Notes: generated by a model not told the origin, from the letters alone. Shown: positions 29,677 through 41,043, counted from the first letter of the stretch. The stretch is 64,000 nt of DNA from Vagococcus elongatus (GCF_003987645.1 NZ_NGKA01000007.1:1-64000), one strand, 5' to 3'. Translations and numbers: made by a program.

Positions 29677-30597
29677 TTACTCTAGTGCCGCTGCTCCGCC
29701 GACGATCTCAGTAATTTCTTGAGTAATCGCTGCTTGTCGAGCGTGATTATATTTTAATGATAAATTATCGATGATTTGTGCTGCGTTATCCGTAGCGCTC
29801 TTCATTGCTGTCATACGTGCCGCATGCTCAGCAGTTTTCGAATCAAGGACTGCTCCGTAGATCAGACTAGCTGCATATTGAGGAAGGAGTTGATCTAAAA
29901 TCACATCTTCAGAAGGTTCCAAAATATACTCCTGCTCATACTTCTTAACTTCTTCCACTTCCAAGTCAGAAACAGGCAACATTTTTTCTGCTCGATACTG
30001 AGAAGACAGTGAATTGATGTGATGGTTATAACAAACATACAACTCATCATAAATTCCCTGTTCATACATCTGTATCGCAGATCTGACTAATTCACTTAGC
30101 TCATCGAAAACCGGCTGATCTGATACATTCAGCAATTCATAGGCGATATTAGAGCCTCGTTTTCTAAAAAAGTCAGTTCCCGTACGACCTACTGTCATCA
30201 AGACATACTCGCTGTCGCTTTTATGATCAGAAGTCAGCATCTGCAATGTTTGCTTGATAATCGAGCTATTATAGCCGCCAGCCAATCCTTTGTCGCTAGT
30301 GATGACGATATATCCTGTTCTTTTCACGGGACGAGGTTTCAGCATCATGTGCATGTCAGCCTTCTCTTCCCCTAAACCAGAACCTTCGTCAGATTCACTA
30401 TCCATTTCTTCTAACTGGGCTGCAGCTAGATGGGTCAAAACTTCCCGAACCTTGGCAGCATAGCGCTGATAATTTCTTGAGGCTTGCTCAGAGCGACTAA
30501 GTTTAGCGCCCGAGACCATCTGCATGGCACTAGTTATGTGGCTGGTTTTTTTTGTTGAGGCGATTTTACGTTTGATTTCAACTAATGATTCTGCCAA
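29677..30597 (-). CDS. atpG: ATP synthase gamma subunit
   Basis: Rotating stalk, 306 residues. N-terminal RKIASTKKTSHITSAMQMVSG-type helix, GLAGGYNSSIIK, and C-terminal helix ARQAAITQEITEIVGGAAAL. Nineteen bases separate it from atpA and 18 from atpD. Confidence 0.97.
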   Translation of the reverse strand: MAESLVEIKRKIASTKKTSHITSAMQMVSGAKLSRSEQASRNYQRYAAKVREVLTHLAAAQLEEMDSESDEGSGLGEEKADMHMMLKPRPVKRTGYIVITSDKGLAGGYNSSIIKQTLQMLTSDHKSDSEYVLMTVGRTGTDFFRKRGSNIAYELLNVSDQPVFDELSELVRSAIQMYEQGIYDELYVCYNHHINSLSSQYRAEKMLPVSDLEVEEVKKYEQEYILEPSEDVILDQLLPQYAASLIYGAVLDSKTAEHAARMTAMKSATDNAAQIIDNLSLKYNHARQAAITQEITEIVGGAAALE

Positions 30598-30615
30598 AAC
30601 ATCTCACCATCCTTT

Positions 30616-32181
<1,566 letters not shown>

Positions 32182-32724
32182 CTACGCTAGTAACTCACGA
32201 TGCATTTCTTTCAATTTTGTTGCGACACTACTATCTAATAGTCGGTTATTGGCATTCACTATGATGCCGCCCAAAATATCCGGGTCAACAGACTGTCTGA
32301 GAATCACTTTTTCAGAATTTGTCATGACACGGATTTTTTCTGCCAGAGCTTCTTCCTGTACTTCAGTCAATGCAACTGCTGAAGTCACATCGGCAACAAG
32401 GACTCCTTTATCCTGATAATAAAAGAATTCAAATTCATTGATGATGTCAGGAATTTCACTCATTCTCCCGTATTCATAAATGACATGAAGAAATTTAGAC
32501 ACAGTGTCTCCAAATTCTTTATCTAGTTCGTGTAGAATATCTACTTTTTCAAAAGGTTCTAGACGATCATCACTTAAAATATTGCCAAGTTCTGGCACAT
32601 CTTCAAAAATTTCTCTTAGAACCAGTATCTCATCATGAACAGACTCGATGTTATTTTCTTTTTTAGCTGTCTCATAAAGAATTTTCCCATAACGACGGCC
32701 AGCAACCAATGCTTCAGTCTTCAT
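32182..32724 (-). CDS. atpH: ATP synthase delta subunit
   Basis: Peripheral-stalk subunit linking F1 to the b subunits, 180 residues; the family segment VTSAVALTEVQEEALAEKI and IVNANNRLLDSSVATKLKEM (about 155-176) are seen. The ATG at 32724 (MKTEALVAGRRYGKIL) overlaps the end of atpF by 11 bases; the TTG-started longer frame is less family-like. Confidence 0.94.
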   Translation of the reverse strand: MKTEALVAGRRYGKILYETAKKENNIESVHDEILVLREIFEDVPELGNILSDDRLEPFEKVDILHELDKEFGDTVSKFLHVIYEYGRMSEIPDIINEFEFFYYQDKGVLVADVTSAVALTEVQEEALAEKIRVMTNSEKVILRQSVDPDILGGIIVNANNRLLDSSVATKLKEMHRELLA

Positions 32725-33235
32725 TTTGAGAACCCAGCCCTTCAATATAAGAATTTATCAATTCCTGATGAGTTGCCAAATCCAATTCTTTTTTTATGAT
32801 TTTTTCAGCAATTTCAATTGATAAGTCAGCCACTTCATGTTTAGCTGAGTCAATCAATTTTGCCTTTTCAATTTCCAGCTCTTTTTTTCCTTGTTCAAGA
32901 TGACGTTTTGCATCCGCATGGGCATCTTGAATAATCACGTTTGCATCTTTTTCAGCCACTTCTTTAGCTTTTCTAACAATTTCCGCTGCTTCCGCTCGGG
33001 ATTGTTTTAAAATGGCTTCATTTTCAGCCACGAGTTGAGCGGCGGTAATTTTTGATCTTTCAGCATCGTCAATATTATTAGCAATTGTTTCGGCACGCTT
33101 GTCAAGCATCTTGGTCATTGGTTGCCAGGCAAACTTCTTAATTAATAGTAGAAGTAGCACAAAAGACAACGAAACAAAGGCCATGCTTGTCAAAGTAGTG
33201 TTAGGTGTACTTCCAATTAAGAAATAATCAGTCAT
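32714..33235 (-). CDS. atpF: ATP synthase b subunit
   Basis: Peripheral stalk, 173 residues: one membrane helix (about 15-35, TLTSMAFVSLSFVLLLLLIKK) then a long charged coiled coil rich in Ala/Glu/Lys. Its 3' end overlaps atpH. A 101-base non-coding gap separates it from atpE. Confidence 0.96.
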   Translation of the reverse strand: MTDYFLIGSTPNTTLTSMAFVSLSFVLLLLLIKKFAWQPMTKMLDKRAETIANNIDDAERSKITAAQLVAENEAILKQSRAEAAEIVRKAKEVAEKDANVIIQDAHADAKRHLEQGKKELEIEKAKLIDSAKHEVADLSIEIAEKIIKKELDLATHQELINSYIEGLGSQNED

Positions 33236-33336
33236 GATTGCCTCCCTTCCCTTCTTCCTTTTTTAGAAAGAAAGCAGTAACGAATCTTTCGCATTTATCT
33301 GCCTTCATTAAGCATTTGATTATTATTTCGCCTGAA

Positions 33337-33561
33337 TCATCCTAAGAAGACTAGCAGTAATGCGACAACGATTCCAAGAATCGGCACAGCTTCAATCAGT
33401 CCGGCACCAATAAACATGGTACTTCTTAACTCCCCTGACATCTCCGGCTGACGAGCCATACATTCTAATGTTTTGGAAATAACCTTTCCGTTACCATAAG
33501 CTGCTGCGATAGCAGATCCGAAAACAGCAATTGATGCTGCAATATAGTTTAAACCTTCCAT
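33337..33561 (-). CDS. atpE: ATP synthase c subunit
   Basis: Ring subunit, 74 residues, two membrane helices joined by the polar ARQPE loop. The ion-binding carboxylate is Glu57 in [12 protein letters not shown]. The following Ala (not Ser/Thr) and lack of a Gln/Glu in helix 1 argue for proton rather than sodium coupling. A GGAGGAAC site is visible upstream. Confidence 0.97.
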   Translation of the reverse strand: MEGLNYIAASIAVFGSAIAAAYGNGKVISKTLECMARQPEMSGELRSTMFIGAGLIEAVPILGIVVALLLVFLG

Positions 33562-33599
33562 GAGTTGTTCCTCCTAAATGTTTTACTGTACAAAAAAAT

Positions 33600-34328
33600 T
33601 TAACTTTCTGCTTCTATCTTATGAGACAGATAAACAGTCGAAAGTGTCACAAAAATAAACGCTTGGATACCTCCGATGAAAAGCGAAAATCCTTGCCAGA
33701 TCATTTCTAAAGGCAGCGACGGGATAAAACTAAAGATCCCTTTACTTGTTGCCATCATTGTGATCAGAGTGAGCAAAACCTCACCGGCGTAGATATTTCC
33801 GTACAACCGCAGGCCTAACGTTAAAACATTGGTAACTTCTTCCATCAGCTTGATAGGCATTAAAAACTTAGCCGGCTCTGCATAGCTGTTTTTAAAATAG
33901 TTTTTAAACCCAAATTTTTGAACCCCAAAATAATTGGTCAACAGTATCACGATTGTCGCCAGCGTCAATGTTACGACGGGATCTGCTGTTGGACTTTTCC
34001 AATAGCTGACTGCTTGATTTCCTTCGTGTATCTCAATTTTCGTTGCTAAACCAATCACATTGGAAACCAGAACAAACAGAAACATGGTGAAAGCAAAAAG
34101 GTGATGGTTGCTTACCTCACTAGATGGTAAGTTGTCCGACAAGATTTTCTTTACGAAGTCTATGACCCACTCCAATACATTTTGTTTGCCTCGTGGTTTC
34201 ATTTCCAGATTTCTGGAGCAGACGTAAACGAAAGTAAAAATAATAATACACGTCAGTAACGTCATACCCATTAAGGTTAAATCAAAATCCAATGGTCCAA
34301 TCCTGATGATTTTTGATACCTCATCCAT
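33600..34328 (-). CDS. atpB: ATP synthase a subunit
   Basis: Stator membrane subunit forming the half-channels, 242 residues with five to six hydrophobic segments. The essential Arg is in TLGLRLYGNIYAGE (about 172). First gene of the operon; AtpI is not seen upstream. GAGGTGAGG precedes the ATG. Confidence 0.96.
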   Translation of the reverse strand: MDEVSKIIRIGPLDFDLTLMGMTLLTCIIIFTFVYVCSRNLEMKPRGKQNVLEWVIDFVKKILSDNLPSSEVSNHHLFAFTMFLFVLVSNVIGLATKIEIHEGNQAVSYWKSPTADPVVTLTLATIVILLTNYFGVQKFGFKNYFKNSYAEPAKFLMPIKLMEEVTNVLTLGLRLYGNIYAGEVLLTLITMMATSKGIFSFIPSLPLEMIWQGFSLFIGGIQAFIFVTLSTVYLSHKIEAES

Positions 34329-34387
34329 AAAAACCTCACCTCGTTTCTAAATCATCTCAAATATAAACTTTTTTTCAAAGCTTAACA

Positions 34388-34442
34388 GAACGCTTTGCGT
34401 TCCGATAAGTCCTATCATAGCACCAAAAAAACTAAAATTCAA
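34388..34442 (-). promoter_or_regulatory. atp operon promoter and leader hairpin
   Basis: TTGAAT (34442-34437) and TATGAT (34419-34414) with a 17-base spacer. Just downstream of the predicted start is a 6-bp GC-rich hairpin (GAACGC/GCGTTC, 34388-34402) in the 5' leader, without a U-tract, so more likely an RNA stabiliser than a terminator. The rest of the 262-base gap to smpB is AT-rich with no gene. Confidence 0.7.
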
Positions 34443-34568
34443 AGTTTTTTTCATAAAGCATTCAGCAGGTAAAAATTTGTGGAAAACCCTAAGTTTCAAA
34501 GGTTTTTCTGCTAAAAAAAGCATCTTATCCTAAGGCCAAACTTCAATCATTGAAAATGTTTTTAAAAT

Positions 34569-34588
34569 TTTCAGAAACATATCTGAAA
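34569..34588 (-). terminator. Probable terminator of smpB
   Basis: A 7-bp stem (TTTCAGA 34569-34575 with TCTGAAA 34582-34588) immediately after the smpB stop, followed by A/T-rich sequence. Weak U-tract. Confidence 0.45.
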
Positions 34589-34590
34589 TT

Positions 34591-35052
34591 CTATCTTGAT
34601 TTTAACGCTCGTTCCACTTCTCGGTTGATTGCTTTACGTTTCAAATCTTCCCGTTTATCATATTGCTTTTTCCCTTTAGCAACACCAATCAAAACTTTGG
34701 CAAAGCCATTTTTTATGTAGACTCTTAGAGGAATCAATGTGACGCCCTGTTTTTTGGTTTCGCCGATGAGCTGATGGATTTGACGTTTCTTCATTAAAAG
34801 TTTTCGTGCTCTTAACGGATCATGATTAAACTGATTTCCCTGTTCATAATGACCGATATGGACATTATGAAGGTAAGCTTCCCCTTGGCGAATCGTAGCA
34901 AATCCGTCTTTGAGATTGATTCTGCCAGCTCGAATAGACTTGATTTCAGTTCCTGTCAAAACGATGCCGGCTTCAACCGTCTCCAAAATAGTATAATCAT
35001 GTCGTGCCTTACGATTTTGTGCGATCACATTACTGTCTTTCTTGCCTTTCAT
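34591..35052 (-). CDS. smpB: SsrA-binding protein SmpB
   Basis: Partner of tmRNA in rescuing stalled ribosomes, 153 residues. Seen: [24 protein letters not shown] near the start, [17 protein letters not shown], and the basic C-tail [27 protein letters not shown]. Eight bases after rnr, the usual secG-est-rnr-smpB order. The tmRNA gene (ssrA), often next, is not seen here. Confidence 0.96.
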   Translation of the reverse strand: MKGKKDSNVIAQNRKARHDYTILETVEAGIVLTGTEIKSIRAGRINLKDGFATIRQGEAYLHNVHIGHYEQGNQFNHDPLRARKLLMKKRQIHQLIGETKKQGVTLIPLRVYIKNGFAKVLIGVAKGKKQYDKREDLKRKAINREVERALKSR

Positions 35053-35060
35053 CTAACTCA

Positions 35061-37421
35061 TCACCTCCTGCCTTTTCTTTTTTTCTTAGATTTTGCCGCC
35101 TTTTGATAAAAAGGAGCTTCTTTTTTTCTTTTCCCGGTCTTCCCTTGAGATTTCTTCTCTCTGCCTTGAAGGTTTCGCGCACCTTTATTTTTTGACTGGC
35201 GGGACCCGCCTCTGTCTTTTTTCTTTCTTGGAAACAGTTCAGGCTGAGTGATTTTTTCAGCACGTAAAATCTCAAAATCAATTTCCCGGTTATCCACATC
35301 TGCTTTGATAACCTTGACTGTGACTTGCTGACCGATTTTATAAATTTTCCGAGTACGTTCGCCCACTAAAGCTAAGTGATTTTCAATAAATTGATAATAA
35401 TCATCTTTCATCTGACTCACATGGATTAAACCTTCAATAGTGTTTGGCAGTTCGACAAAAATACCGAATTTGGTCACAGAACTGATGTAGCCATCGAAAG
35501 TTTCCCCCACATGCTGTACCATGAACTCTGTTTTCTTCAAAGCATCTGTCTCACGCTCGGCTTCAACCGCTCTTCTTTCCGCATTGGAAGCATGGGCAGC
35601 GATCTCAGGAATTTTTTTCTGCCACTTTTGTTTCAGTTTCTCTGACACTGGCCGTTGCTGTTGATAAGCTTTGATCAAGCGGTGAACTAATAAATCAGGA
35701 TATCTTCGAATTGGTGATGTGAAATGGGTATAGTACTTTGCCGCCAGCCCAAAATGTCCCAAAGATTCTTCACTGTACCTAGCCTGCTGCATACTTCGCA
35801 AAAGCATCATACTGATAATCGGACTTTCAGGCATGTCTTTAGTCTGATTTAAAACCCGCTGCAATTCCTTTGGGTCAAGAGCATCCTTTAGCCCCTCTAC
35901 CTTGATACCGTAATTGGTGATAAACTCAAAGAAAAATTGCATTTTATTTTCCTTAGGCTGCTCATGCACCCGGTAAATAAAAGGCAGTCCTTGTTCGTTA
36001 AAATGCTTCGCAATGGTTTCATTTGCCGCCAGCATAAATGATTCAATCAACTTTTCAGCAGTTCCCCGTTCCCTTAAATGGATTTCCAGAGGGTGCCCTT
36101 CATCATCCAAATAAATTTGTGCTTCTCGATCTTCAAATGAAATAGCCCCCCGCTCTACTCTCATTTGTGCCAACACATGATGAAGTTCAGTCATGTGGTC
36201 AATCATTTCAAGCAGATGCTGATATTTTTTTAGCAGGACTTCTTCTTTTCGGTCAATCAGCAAATTAACATCGCTATAGGTCATTCGTTCTCTGGACTGT
36301 ATCACACTTTCAAAAATCTCATAGGCTACCACTCGCCCTCGTGGATTGATTTCCATTTGGCAACTCATAGTTAGGCGCGGTACATGGGGATTCAGTGAAC
36401 AAATACCGTTGGACAATCGCGGCGGCAGCATCGGTATGACGCGGTCAGTCAAATAAACACTCGTTCCTCGATCCAGCGCTTCCCGATCAAGAAAACTATT
36501 TTCTGTCACATAGTGCGTGACATCTGCAATATGTACGCCTAATAAATAATTGCCGTTCGCCATTTTCTTTACTTGAACAGCATCATCTAAATCTTTCGCA
36601 TCTGCCCCATCAATGGTAATAATAAGCTCGTCACGTAAATCTCTGCGACCGTCAAATTCTTCTTCCAGCACCTTTTCCGGCACTCTTTCAGCCTGATTTA
36701 AAACATCTGCTGAAAATTCTGTCGGAATCCCGTATTGTATAGCAATGGACAAAATATCCATTCCCGGATCATTTTTGTGTCCGATCGTCTGCTTCACAAT
36801 GCCTTCGATTTGATTTTCATAGCCTTTTTCGGGATAGTGGGTGACTTCCACCACACACACTTCCCCTTCTTTCGGACGGATTCCTGCTGCTGTGATATAA
36901 ATTTTATAATGACTTAATTTTTTTTCTTTTGGCAACACGAAACCATACAAGCCTGTTTCTTCTACTAAATCATCATCATATTCGGTAAACTCGCCAACAA
37001 TTTGAGTCAGTGAGCGTTTGACAATACTTACTATCTTACCTTCCGCTGCTTGTTCTTCGCCATGAACCGCTGGCTTGATAATATCAATCAATACTGTGTC
37101 ACCATCTAACGCATAGCCAATATTCTCTCTAGAAATATAAACATCCGGCTCTTCGTCATCAATCGTGACAAAACCAAACCCTTTGTCATTAGCTCTGAAA
37201 GTCCCTTCGATCTCAATCGTGCGGGCCGCAAGTTTCACCTTCCCTTTTCCCGTCAAAGTCACTTGATGATCACGTTCCATGCTGGCAATCGTCTGAACTA
37301 ACAGCTTGAAATTATCACTTTTTGTCAATTTTAATCCCTTGGCTATGTCCTGCACCGAGTAACTTGATTTTTCATTTTCTTCCATATATGAAATGATTTC
37401 TTCTCTAATTGTTTTTTTCAT
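35061..37421 (-). CDS. rnr: Ribonuclease R
   Basis: 3'-5' processive exoribonuclease able to digest structured RNA; acts with SmpB/tmRNA. The 786-residue protein has an N-terminal winged helix (about 1-60), cold-shock domains, an RNB domain with IDGADAKDLDDAV, an S1 domain (DGYISSVTKFGIFVELPN), and a very basic Lys/Arg-rich tail. Start at 37421 follows AAAGGAG and overlaps the est stop by four bases. Confidence 0.96.
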   Translation of the reverse strand: MKKTIREEIISYMEENEKSSYSVQDIAKGLKLTKSDNFKLLVQTIASMERDHQVTLTGKGKVKLAARTIEIEGTFRANDKGFGFVTIDDEEPDVYISRENIGYALDGDTVLIDIIKPAVHGEEQAAEGKIVSIVKRSLTQIVGEFTEYDDDLVEETGLYGFVLPKEKKLSHYKIYITAAGIRPKEGEVCVVEVTHYPEKGYENQIEGIVKQTIGHKNDPGMDILSIAIQYGIPTEFSADVLNQAERVPEKVLEEEFDGRRDLRDELIITIDGADAKDLDDAVQVKKMANGNYLLGVHIADVTHYVTENSFLDREALDRGTSVYLTDRVIPMLPPRLSNGICSLNPHVPRLTMSCQMEINPRGRVVAYEIFESVIQSRERMTYSDVNLLIDRKEEVLLKKYQHLLEMIDHMTELHHVLAQMRVERGAISFEDREAQIYLDDEGHPLEIHLRERGTAEKLIESFMLAANETIAKHFNEQGLPFIYRVHEQPKENKMQFFFEFITNYGIKVEGLKDALDPKELQRVLNQTKDMPESPIISMMLLRSMQQARYSEESLGHFGLAAKYYTHFTSPIRRYPDLLVHRLIKAYQQQRPVSEKLKQKWQKKIPEIAAHASNAERRAVEAERETDALKKTEFMVQHVGETFDGYISSVTKFGIFVELPNTIEGLIHVSQMKDDYYQFIENHLALVGERTRKIYKIGQQVTVKVIKADVDNREIDFEILRAEKITQPELFPRKKKDRGGSRQSKNKGARNLQGREKKSQGKTGKRKKEAPFYQKAAKSKKKRKGRR

Positions 37422-38188
37422 CCTGTCTCCTTTGTCCACTGTATATCTGTCAGAAATGACAACACATCCTCCTGAAACTGACGACGTTCATTACCAATCG
37501 TCACCACATGACCACTATTGGGATATAAAAATACGCGCGGCTCGGTTTGAGTAAAATATTTAACCGCTTCAAAAATTGCTTCGGGGTCAATCAAGCGATC
37601 TCTGCCCCCTTGAACCAGCATCACTGGTTGTTTGATTTCCCCCAGCTTCATACGAACCTCTGTCTGTAATTGTTTGATAGCTTCCAGCTGTTTGGTTAAT
37701 TGGTACTCAATATTTTCCATCCGGCGATTTTCTGTTAACTGGCTGGCGCCATTGTTTTTGATTAATTTACGGGCATAATCGAGAAAGACTGGAAAAATAT
37801 TGTTTTCTGTCTCAGGTAAAACAGGCGAAGAAAAAGCACCGCCCCCGACTAATTCATCCCCATACTCCTCCAAACATTTGATGCCATACACGCCTCCCAA
37901 AGACAGACCGAAAACAGCAATTTCTTTGACCCCTTGTCTTTTAAGAAAATCTATACTCGCTTTTACATCTTCCCACCAGTCTGCCGGACCTTTAGATAAA
38001 ATATTTTCCGGATCGACAGTGCCATGTCCGCTAAATGTAGGCAAGCCTACTGAGTAGCCATGACCATTTAAAAACCTGCCTAACATACGAACATCATTAG
38101 GACTGCCGGTATAGGCATGAAATAAGAGAACACCTCGTGACCCTCCTGAAAAATAAATCATACCATCCTTAACTTGTGACTGACTCAT
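37418..38188 (-). CDS. Carboxylesterase (Est30-like)
   Basis: Alpha/beta-hydrolase of 256 residues: HAYTGSP oxyanion region (about 24-30), nucleophile elbow GLSLGG (Ser96), Asp in GGRDRLIDPE and His in NSGHVVT. Resembles the Geobacillus Est30/B. subtilis YvaK esterases, which sit in the same secG-rnr-smpB operon. Natural substrate unknown. ATG at 38188 with GAGGTGAG upstream; coupled to rnr. Confidence 0.9.
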   Translation of the reverse strand: MSQSQVKDGMIYFSGGSRGVLLFHAYTGSPNDVRMLGRFLNGHGYSVGLPTFSGHGTVDPENILSKGPADWWEDVKASIDFLKRQGVKEIAVFGLSLGGVYGIKCLEEYGDELVGGGAFSSPVLPETENNIFPVFLDYARKLIKNNGASQLTENRRMENIEYQLTKQLEAIKQLQTEVRMKLGEIKQPVMLVQGGRDRLIDPEAIFEAVKYFTQTEPRVFLYPNSGHVVTIGNERRQFQEDVLSFLTDIQWTKETG

Positions 38189-38226
38189 TTTAACACTCAC
38201 CTCAATTTGACTTAATCAAAGCATTT

Positions 38227-38252
38227 AAAAAAGCTCCCTTTATTAGGAAGCT
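38227..38252 (-). terminator. Weak terminator after secG
   Basis: A stem AAGCT/AGCTT extended by two G-C pairs past a bulged base (38231-38252), with six Ts on the minus strand (38232-38227). Probably leaky, giving more SecG than downstream gene products. Confidence 0.5.
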
Positions 38253-38261
38253 TCATCGTTA

Positions 38262-38498
38262 TTATTTAAGTGGAGCATACGCTAACAGAATGGCTACTAC
38301 CACCCAAGCAATAGCTAAAAAAGCGGTTAACCTTTGCATCACGGCTTCAAATCCCCGTGCTTTCTGTTTTCCAAATAATTGATCGGCCCCGCCAGTAAAA
38401 GCACTTGCCGCACTATTTTGTTTGCTCGGTTGCATCATCACCGCTATGATTATCAAAATCGAAAGCACAATCATGACGCCAACTAAAATATCATACAA
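38262..38498 (-). CDS. secG: Preprotein translocase subunit SecG
   Basis: Small translocon subunit, 78 residues, two membrane helices with the central SAFTGGADQLFGKQKARGFE loop. I place the start at the TTG at 38498 (MYDILVGVMIV): GGGAGG (38512-38507) is eight bases upstream. The ATGs at 38522 and 38519 would lie upstream of or within this site. Confidence 0.93.
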   Translation of the reverse strand: MYDILVGVMIVLSILIIIAVMMQPSKQNSAASAFTGGADQLFGKQKARGFEAVMQRLTAFLAIAWVVVAILLAYAPLK

Positions 38499-39109
38499 TT
38501 GGTGGTCCTCCCTACTCATCACATAAATTACGTCTATAACATAATAGCATACATACTGAAAAATATCTATTAATTAAGAGGAAATATTTAGTGCCGGTGA
38601 AAAGAAAACACTCCTTTTGAGCAGCGTTCATCTTACTGGTTGTACCATAAAGTGAACTGCCCCATGAACTTTGCCAAAAGACTATTTAGGAGTATCTGTT
38701 TTATTTTAACATTTTAAAAATGACTTAATGCCCCATTCAAGCTATCTACATAGTTCTCATAGTCCGGTACATCATAGAAAATAGCAATGGCTTTTCCGAT
38801 GCTGTGCTTTGTTTATTAATGGATAACTCAGCGAGTCTTGCCAAAGACCTAACATATAAATTATAAAATTTATTAACACGATTTTGGCACGACCGCACAC
38901 ACTACTGGTATTTGTCTAATACTACAACAAAAGAAATACTCACTCTTAGCGGTTAAAAATCGAAGGTCCACAAACCAATTGAGTAATTTTTAGCATAGTT
39001 ATATGGCAAGAACATCTTATTTTACTTACATAATATTGAAGTAACCAGATTGAATACTTATGATTTAAAATTTAACACTCGGTCATAAATTCCCGACCCT
39101 CAAAATTAT
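38499..39109. other. Gene-poor 611-base stretch
   Basis: No intact gene. The part next to secG holds its ribosome binding site and a possible extended -10 (TGCTATTAT near 38545). The middle contains a short minus-strand coding-like remnant (38714-38812). A segment around 38643-38680 vaguely recalls IS3-type insertion sequence ends but I cannot confirm it. The rest is AT-rich with nothing recognised. Confidence 0.6.
38714..38812 (-). pseudogene. Possible gene remnant (C-terminal fragment)
   Basis: A minus-strand frame of 32 codons without a start ends in TAA and reads like protein (GKAIAIFYDVPDYENYVDSL). Just upstream another frame (LARLAELSINKQS) also looks coding, suggesting a decayed, frameshifted gene. 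Family not recognised. Confidence 0.25.
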
Positions 39110-40303
39110 TTATTTCCCCTGCCGTTTTTTCAATCCGGCAATCAAGCGGTCCGCCGCCTCTTCCACATATTTTGGCAGTGTCCCCAGATTGATACGGATA
39201 AACTGATCACAATCTCCACCAAACCAGTTACCGTAATCGATAGCAAGATGACACTCTTCTTCCATAAATTCTCTCATCTCTTGTGGCGGAACATAGGCCG
39301 ACAAATCCATCCAAGCCAAGTAAGTGCCTTGCTTATCCGTCAAACGAATTTTTGGAAAAGCCCCCACTAATTTTTCCTCTAACAGCTTAAAATTAAATTC
39401 GATGACTTCCAGCAAATCTTCCAGCCACTCCTCGCCGTAGCGGTAGCAAGCTTCTGTCGTTACTAGCCCCATCGTGCTTAAAGCAGACTTATGAACCGTC
39501 TTGGCATAGTCGTCATAACGGCTTCTCAACTCTTTGTTAGGAATCACGATGTGAGAATGCAGCAGTCCTGCCAGATTAAAAGTCTTCGAAGGAGCATTCA
39601 AAGCAATCAAATGGGTAAAGTAATTTTCATCCATTGCCAATGCACTGGTAAACGATACGTCCTTTCGTACCAGATCCTGATGAATTTCATCAGAAATAAT
39701 AAGCACATCATGGGTTTGGCAAAGATTAAAAAGTTTTGTCAATTCCTCTTTGGTCCAGACTCGGCCCACAGGATTATGAGGAGAACAGTGGATGAATAAT
39801 TTCACCTGTTCTTCGACGATTTTACGTTCTACCTCTTCAAAGTCTATTTCATAGCGACCGTCACGATTGATTAAGTCTGAAGTTACCACTTTACGCTGAT
39901 TATCACGGATGGCATCATAAAATGGGTAATAAACTGGGGCTAAAATCAATACACTGTCATTTTTTTCGGTAAACGTATTAACCATCCAAAAAAAGCTGTT
40001 GACAACACCAGTTGAAAAACGTACCCAGTCTTTTTCCAAATCCACATTGAACCTTTTTTTCTGCCAGTTAAAATATTGTTCATAATATGAATCAGAGACC
40101 ATCGTGTAGCCAAACGCCCCGTGTCGAACACGTTCAATCAATGCTTCTTCGGCTTTTTTAGGAATTTTAAACTCCATATCCGCCACCCATAGTGGCAGCA
40201 AATCTGTTCTAGTGAATTTCTCTGCCATGCCATCCCATTTTACCGAGTCTGTGCCTTTTCTTTCTACCCCATAGATTTCGCAAAAATTTTGAACCTTCGT
40301 CAC
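39110..40303 (-). CDS. PatB/MalY-type C-S lyase (aminotransferase fold)
   Basis: PLP enzyme of fold type I, 397 residues: LPLWVADMEF N-terminal signature, FSTGVV, HNPVGRVW, SDEIHQD (204-210) and Schiff-base Lys240 in APSKTFNLAG. These are features of the MalY/PatB subgroup, cystathionine beta-lyases that release homocysteine or thiols. Likely role in sulfur amino-acid metabolism; an aminotransferase cannot be excluded. GTG start with a GGGGG-type site. Lies 61 bases downstream of a GNAT gene. Confidence 0.88.
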   Translation of the reverse strand: MTKVQNFCEIYGVERKGTDSVKWDGMAEKFTRTDLLPLWVADMEFKIPKKAEEALIERVRHGAFGYTMVSDSYYEQYFNWQKKRFNVDLEKDWVRFSTGVVNSFFWMVNTFTEKNDSVLILAPVYYPFYDAIRDNQRKVVTSDLINRDGRYEIDFEEVERKIVEEQVKLFIHCSPHNPVGRVWTKEELTKLFNLCQTHDVLIISDEIHQDLVRKDVSFTSALAMDENYFTHLIALNAPSKTFNLAGLLHSHIVIPNKELRSRYDDYAKTVHKSALSTMGLVTTEACYRYGEEWLEDLLEVIEFNFKLLEEKLVGAFPKIRLTDKQGTYLAWMDLSAYVPPQEMREFMEEECHLAIDYGNWFGGDCDQFIRINLGTLPKYVEEAADRLIAGLKKRQGK

Positions 40304-40364
40304 CTTTATTTCCCCCTTTTATTTCCTATGATGATTTATGCTGATGTAAAACAAAAATAATGTG

Positions 40365-40889
40365 TCACGGCCGCCATTCAAACAAATTGAAGTCTGCCAT
40401 CAAAACACCATTATAAACTTGAGGAGTCATCCCCACCTTATGAAAGCCGCTGCTTTGATACAATTGATTAAGCATTTCTTTTTCACCAATACAATCTAAA
40501 CGAATCAAGGTCCCAGACTCAAAATTCAATTTGACGTAGTCTTGCAGGACACTTAAAAATTTATGGGCCAGTCCTTTGCCTGTCTGGCCTTCTGCTAAGG
40601 TCAGCTTATGCAGATACAGACAAGGAGTATCAGTAGGATGTTGTTCCCACAGCTCACGATCCCAGTCCGTCATTTCTTGATACAAATAACAGACGGCAAT
40701 GACTTGCTGATCTATCTCCCCAAAATATATGGAATCTTTTCCCAGCCAATGCCGAATGACCGGCAGTTCCTTATCTTCCAAAATGTTTGACCACTGCTCG
40801 GACTGCTTGTTTTTTATTCGCAACGCAGCACCTTTCAGCATATCGTTGACTAGTGTTTCCTCATGACGCAATGCCTTTCTGATTTCCAC
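40365..40889 (-). CDS. GNAT family N-acetyltransferase
   Basis: A 174-residue protein with GNAT motif order: VIAVCYLY strand, LYLHKLTLAEGQTGKGLAHKFL (acetyl-CoA loop Q-T-G-K-G-L), IRLDC, and LNQLYQSSGFHKVG. Substrate not predictable. GTG start with GGGAGG upstream and an extended -10 (TGGTATAAT, -10 at 40930-40925). Confidence 0.85.
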   Translation of the reverse strand: MEIRKALRHEETLVNDMLKGAALRIKNKQSEQWSNILEDKELPVIRHWLGKDSIYFGEIDQQVIAVCYLYQEMTDWDRELWEQHPTDTPCLYLHKLTLAEGQTGKGLAHKFLSVLQDYVKLNFESGTLIRLDCIGEKEMLNQLYQSSGFHKVGMTPQVYNGVLMADFNLFEWRP

Positions 40890-40934
40890 GGCATATCCTC
40901 CCTCATCATAGACACTTTTAAAAAATTATACCAC

Positions 40935-40965
40935 AAAAAAACTCAAATGAATTTTTGAGTTTTTT
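40935..40965. terminator. Terminator of the XRE-ABC operon
   Basis: A 12-bp A/T-rich stem (40936-40947 with 40954-40965) with poly-A/poly-T feet, about 80 bases past the ABC permease stop on the minus strand. Confidence 0.72.
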
Positions 40966-41043
40966 GCGGCATCGTTTTGGTGAGGCTATTCAATAGGCAG
41001 CAACATAAATTAAGAAAAAATAAAAACAGCTGTTTACATAAAA

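Noticed and set aside
34566-34580. CodY-like box (13/15) near smpB
   Set aside because: It coincides with the smpB terminator stem and is over 120 bases upstream of the atp promoter; likely chance.
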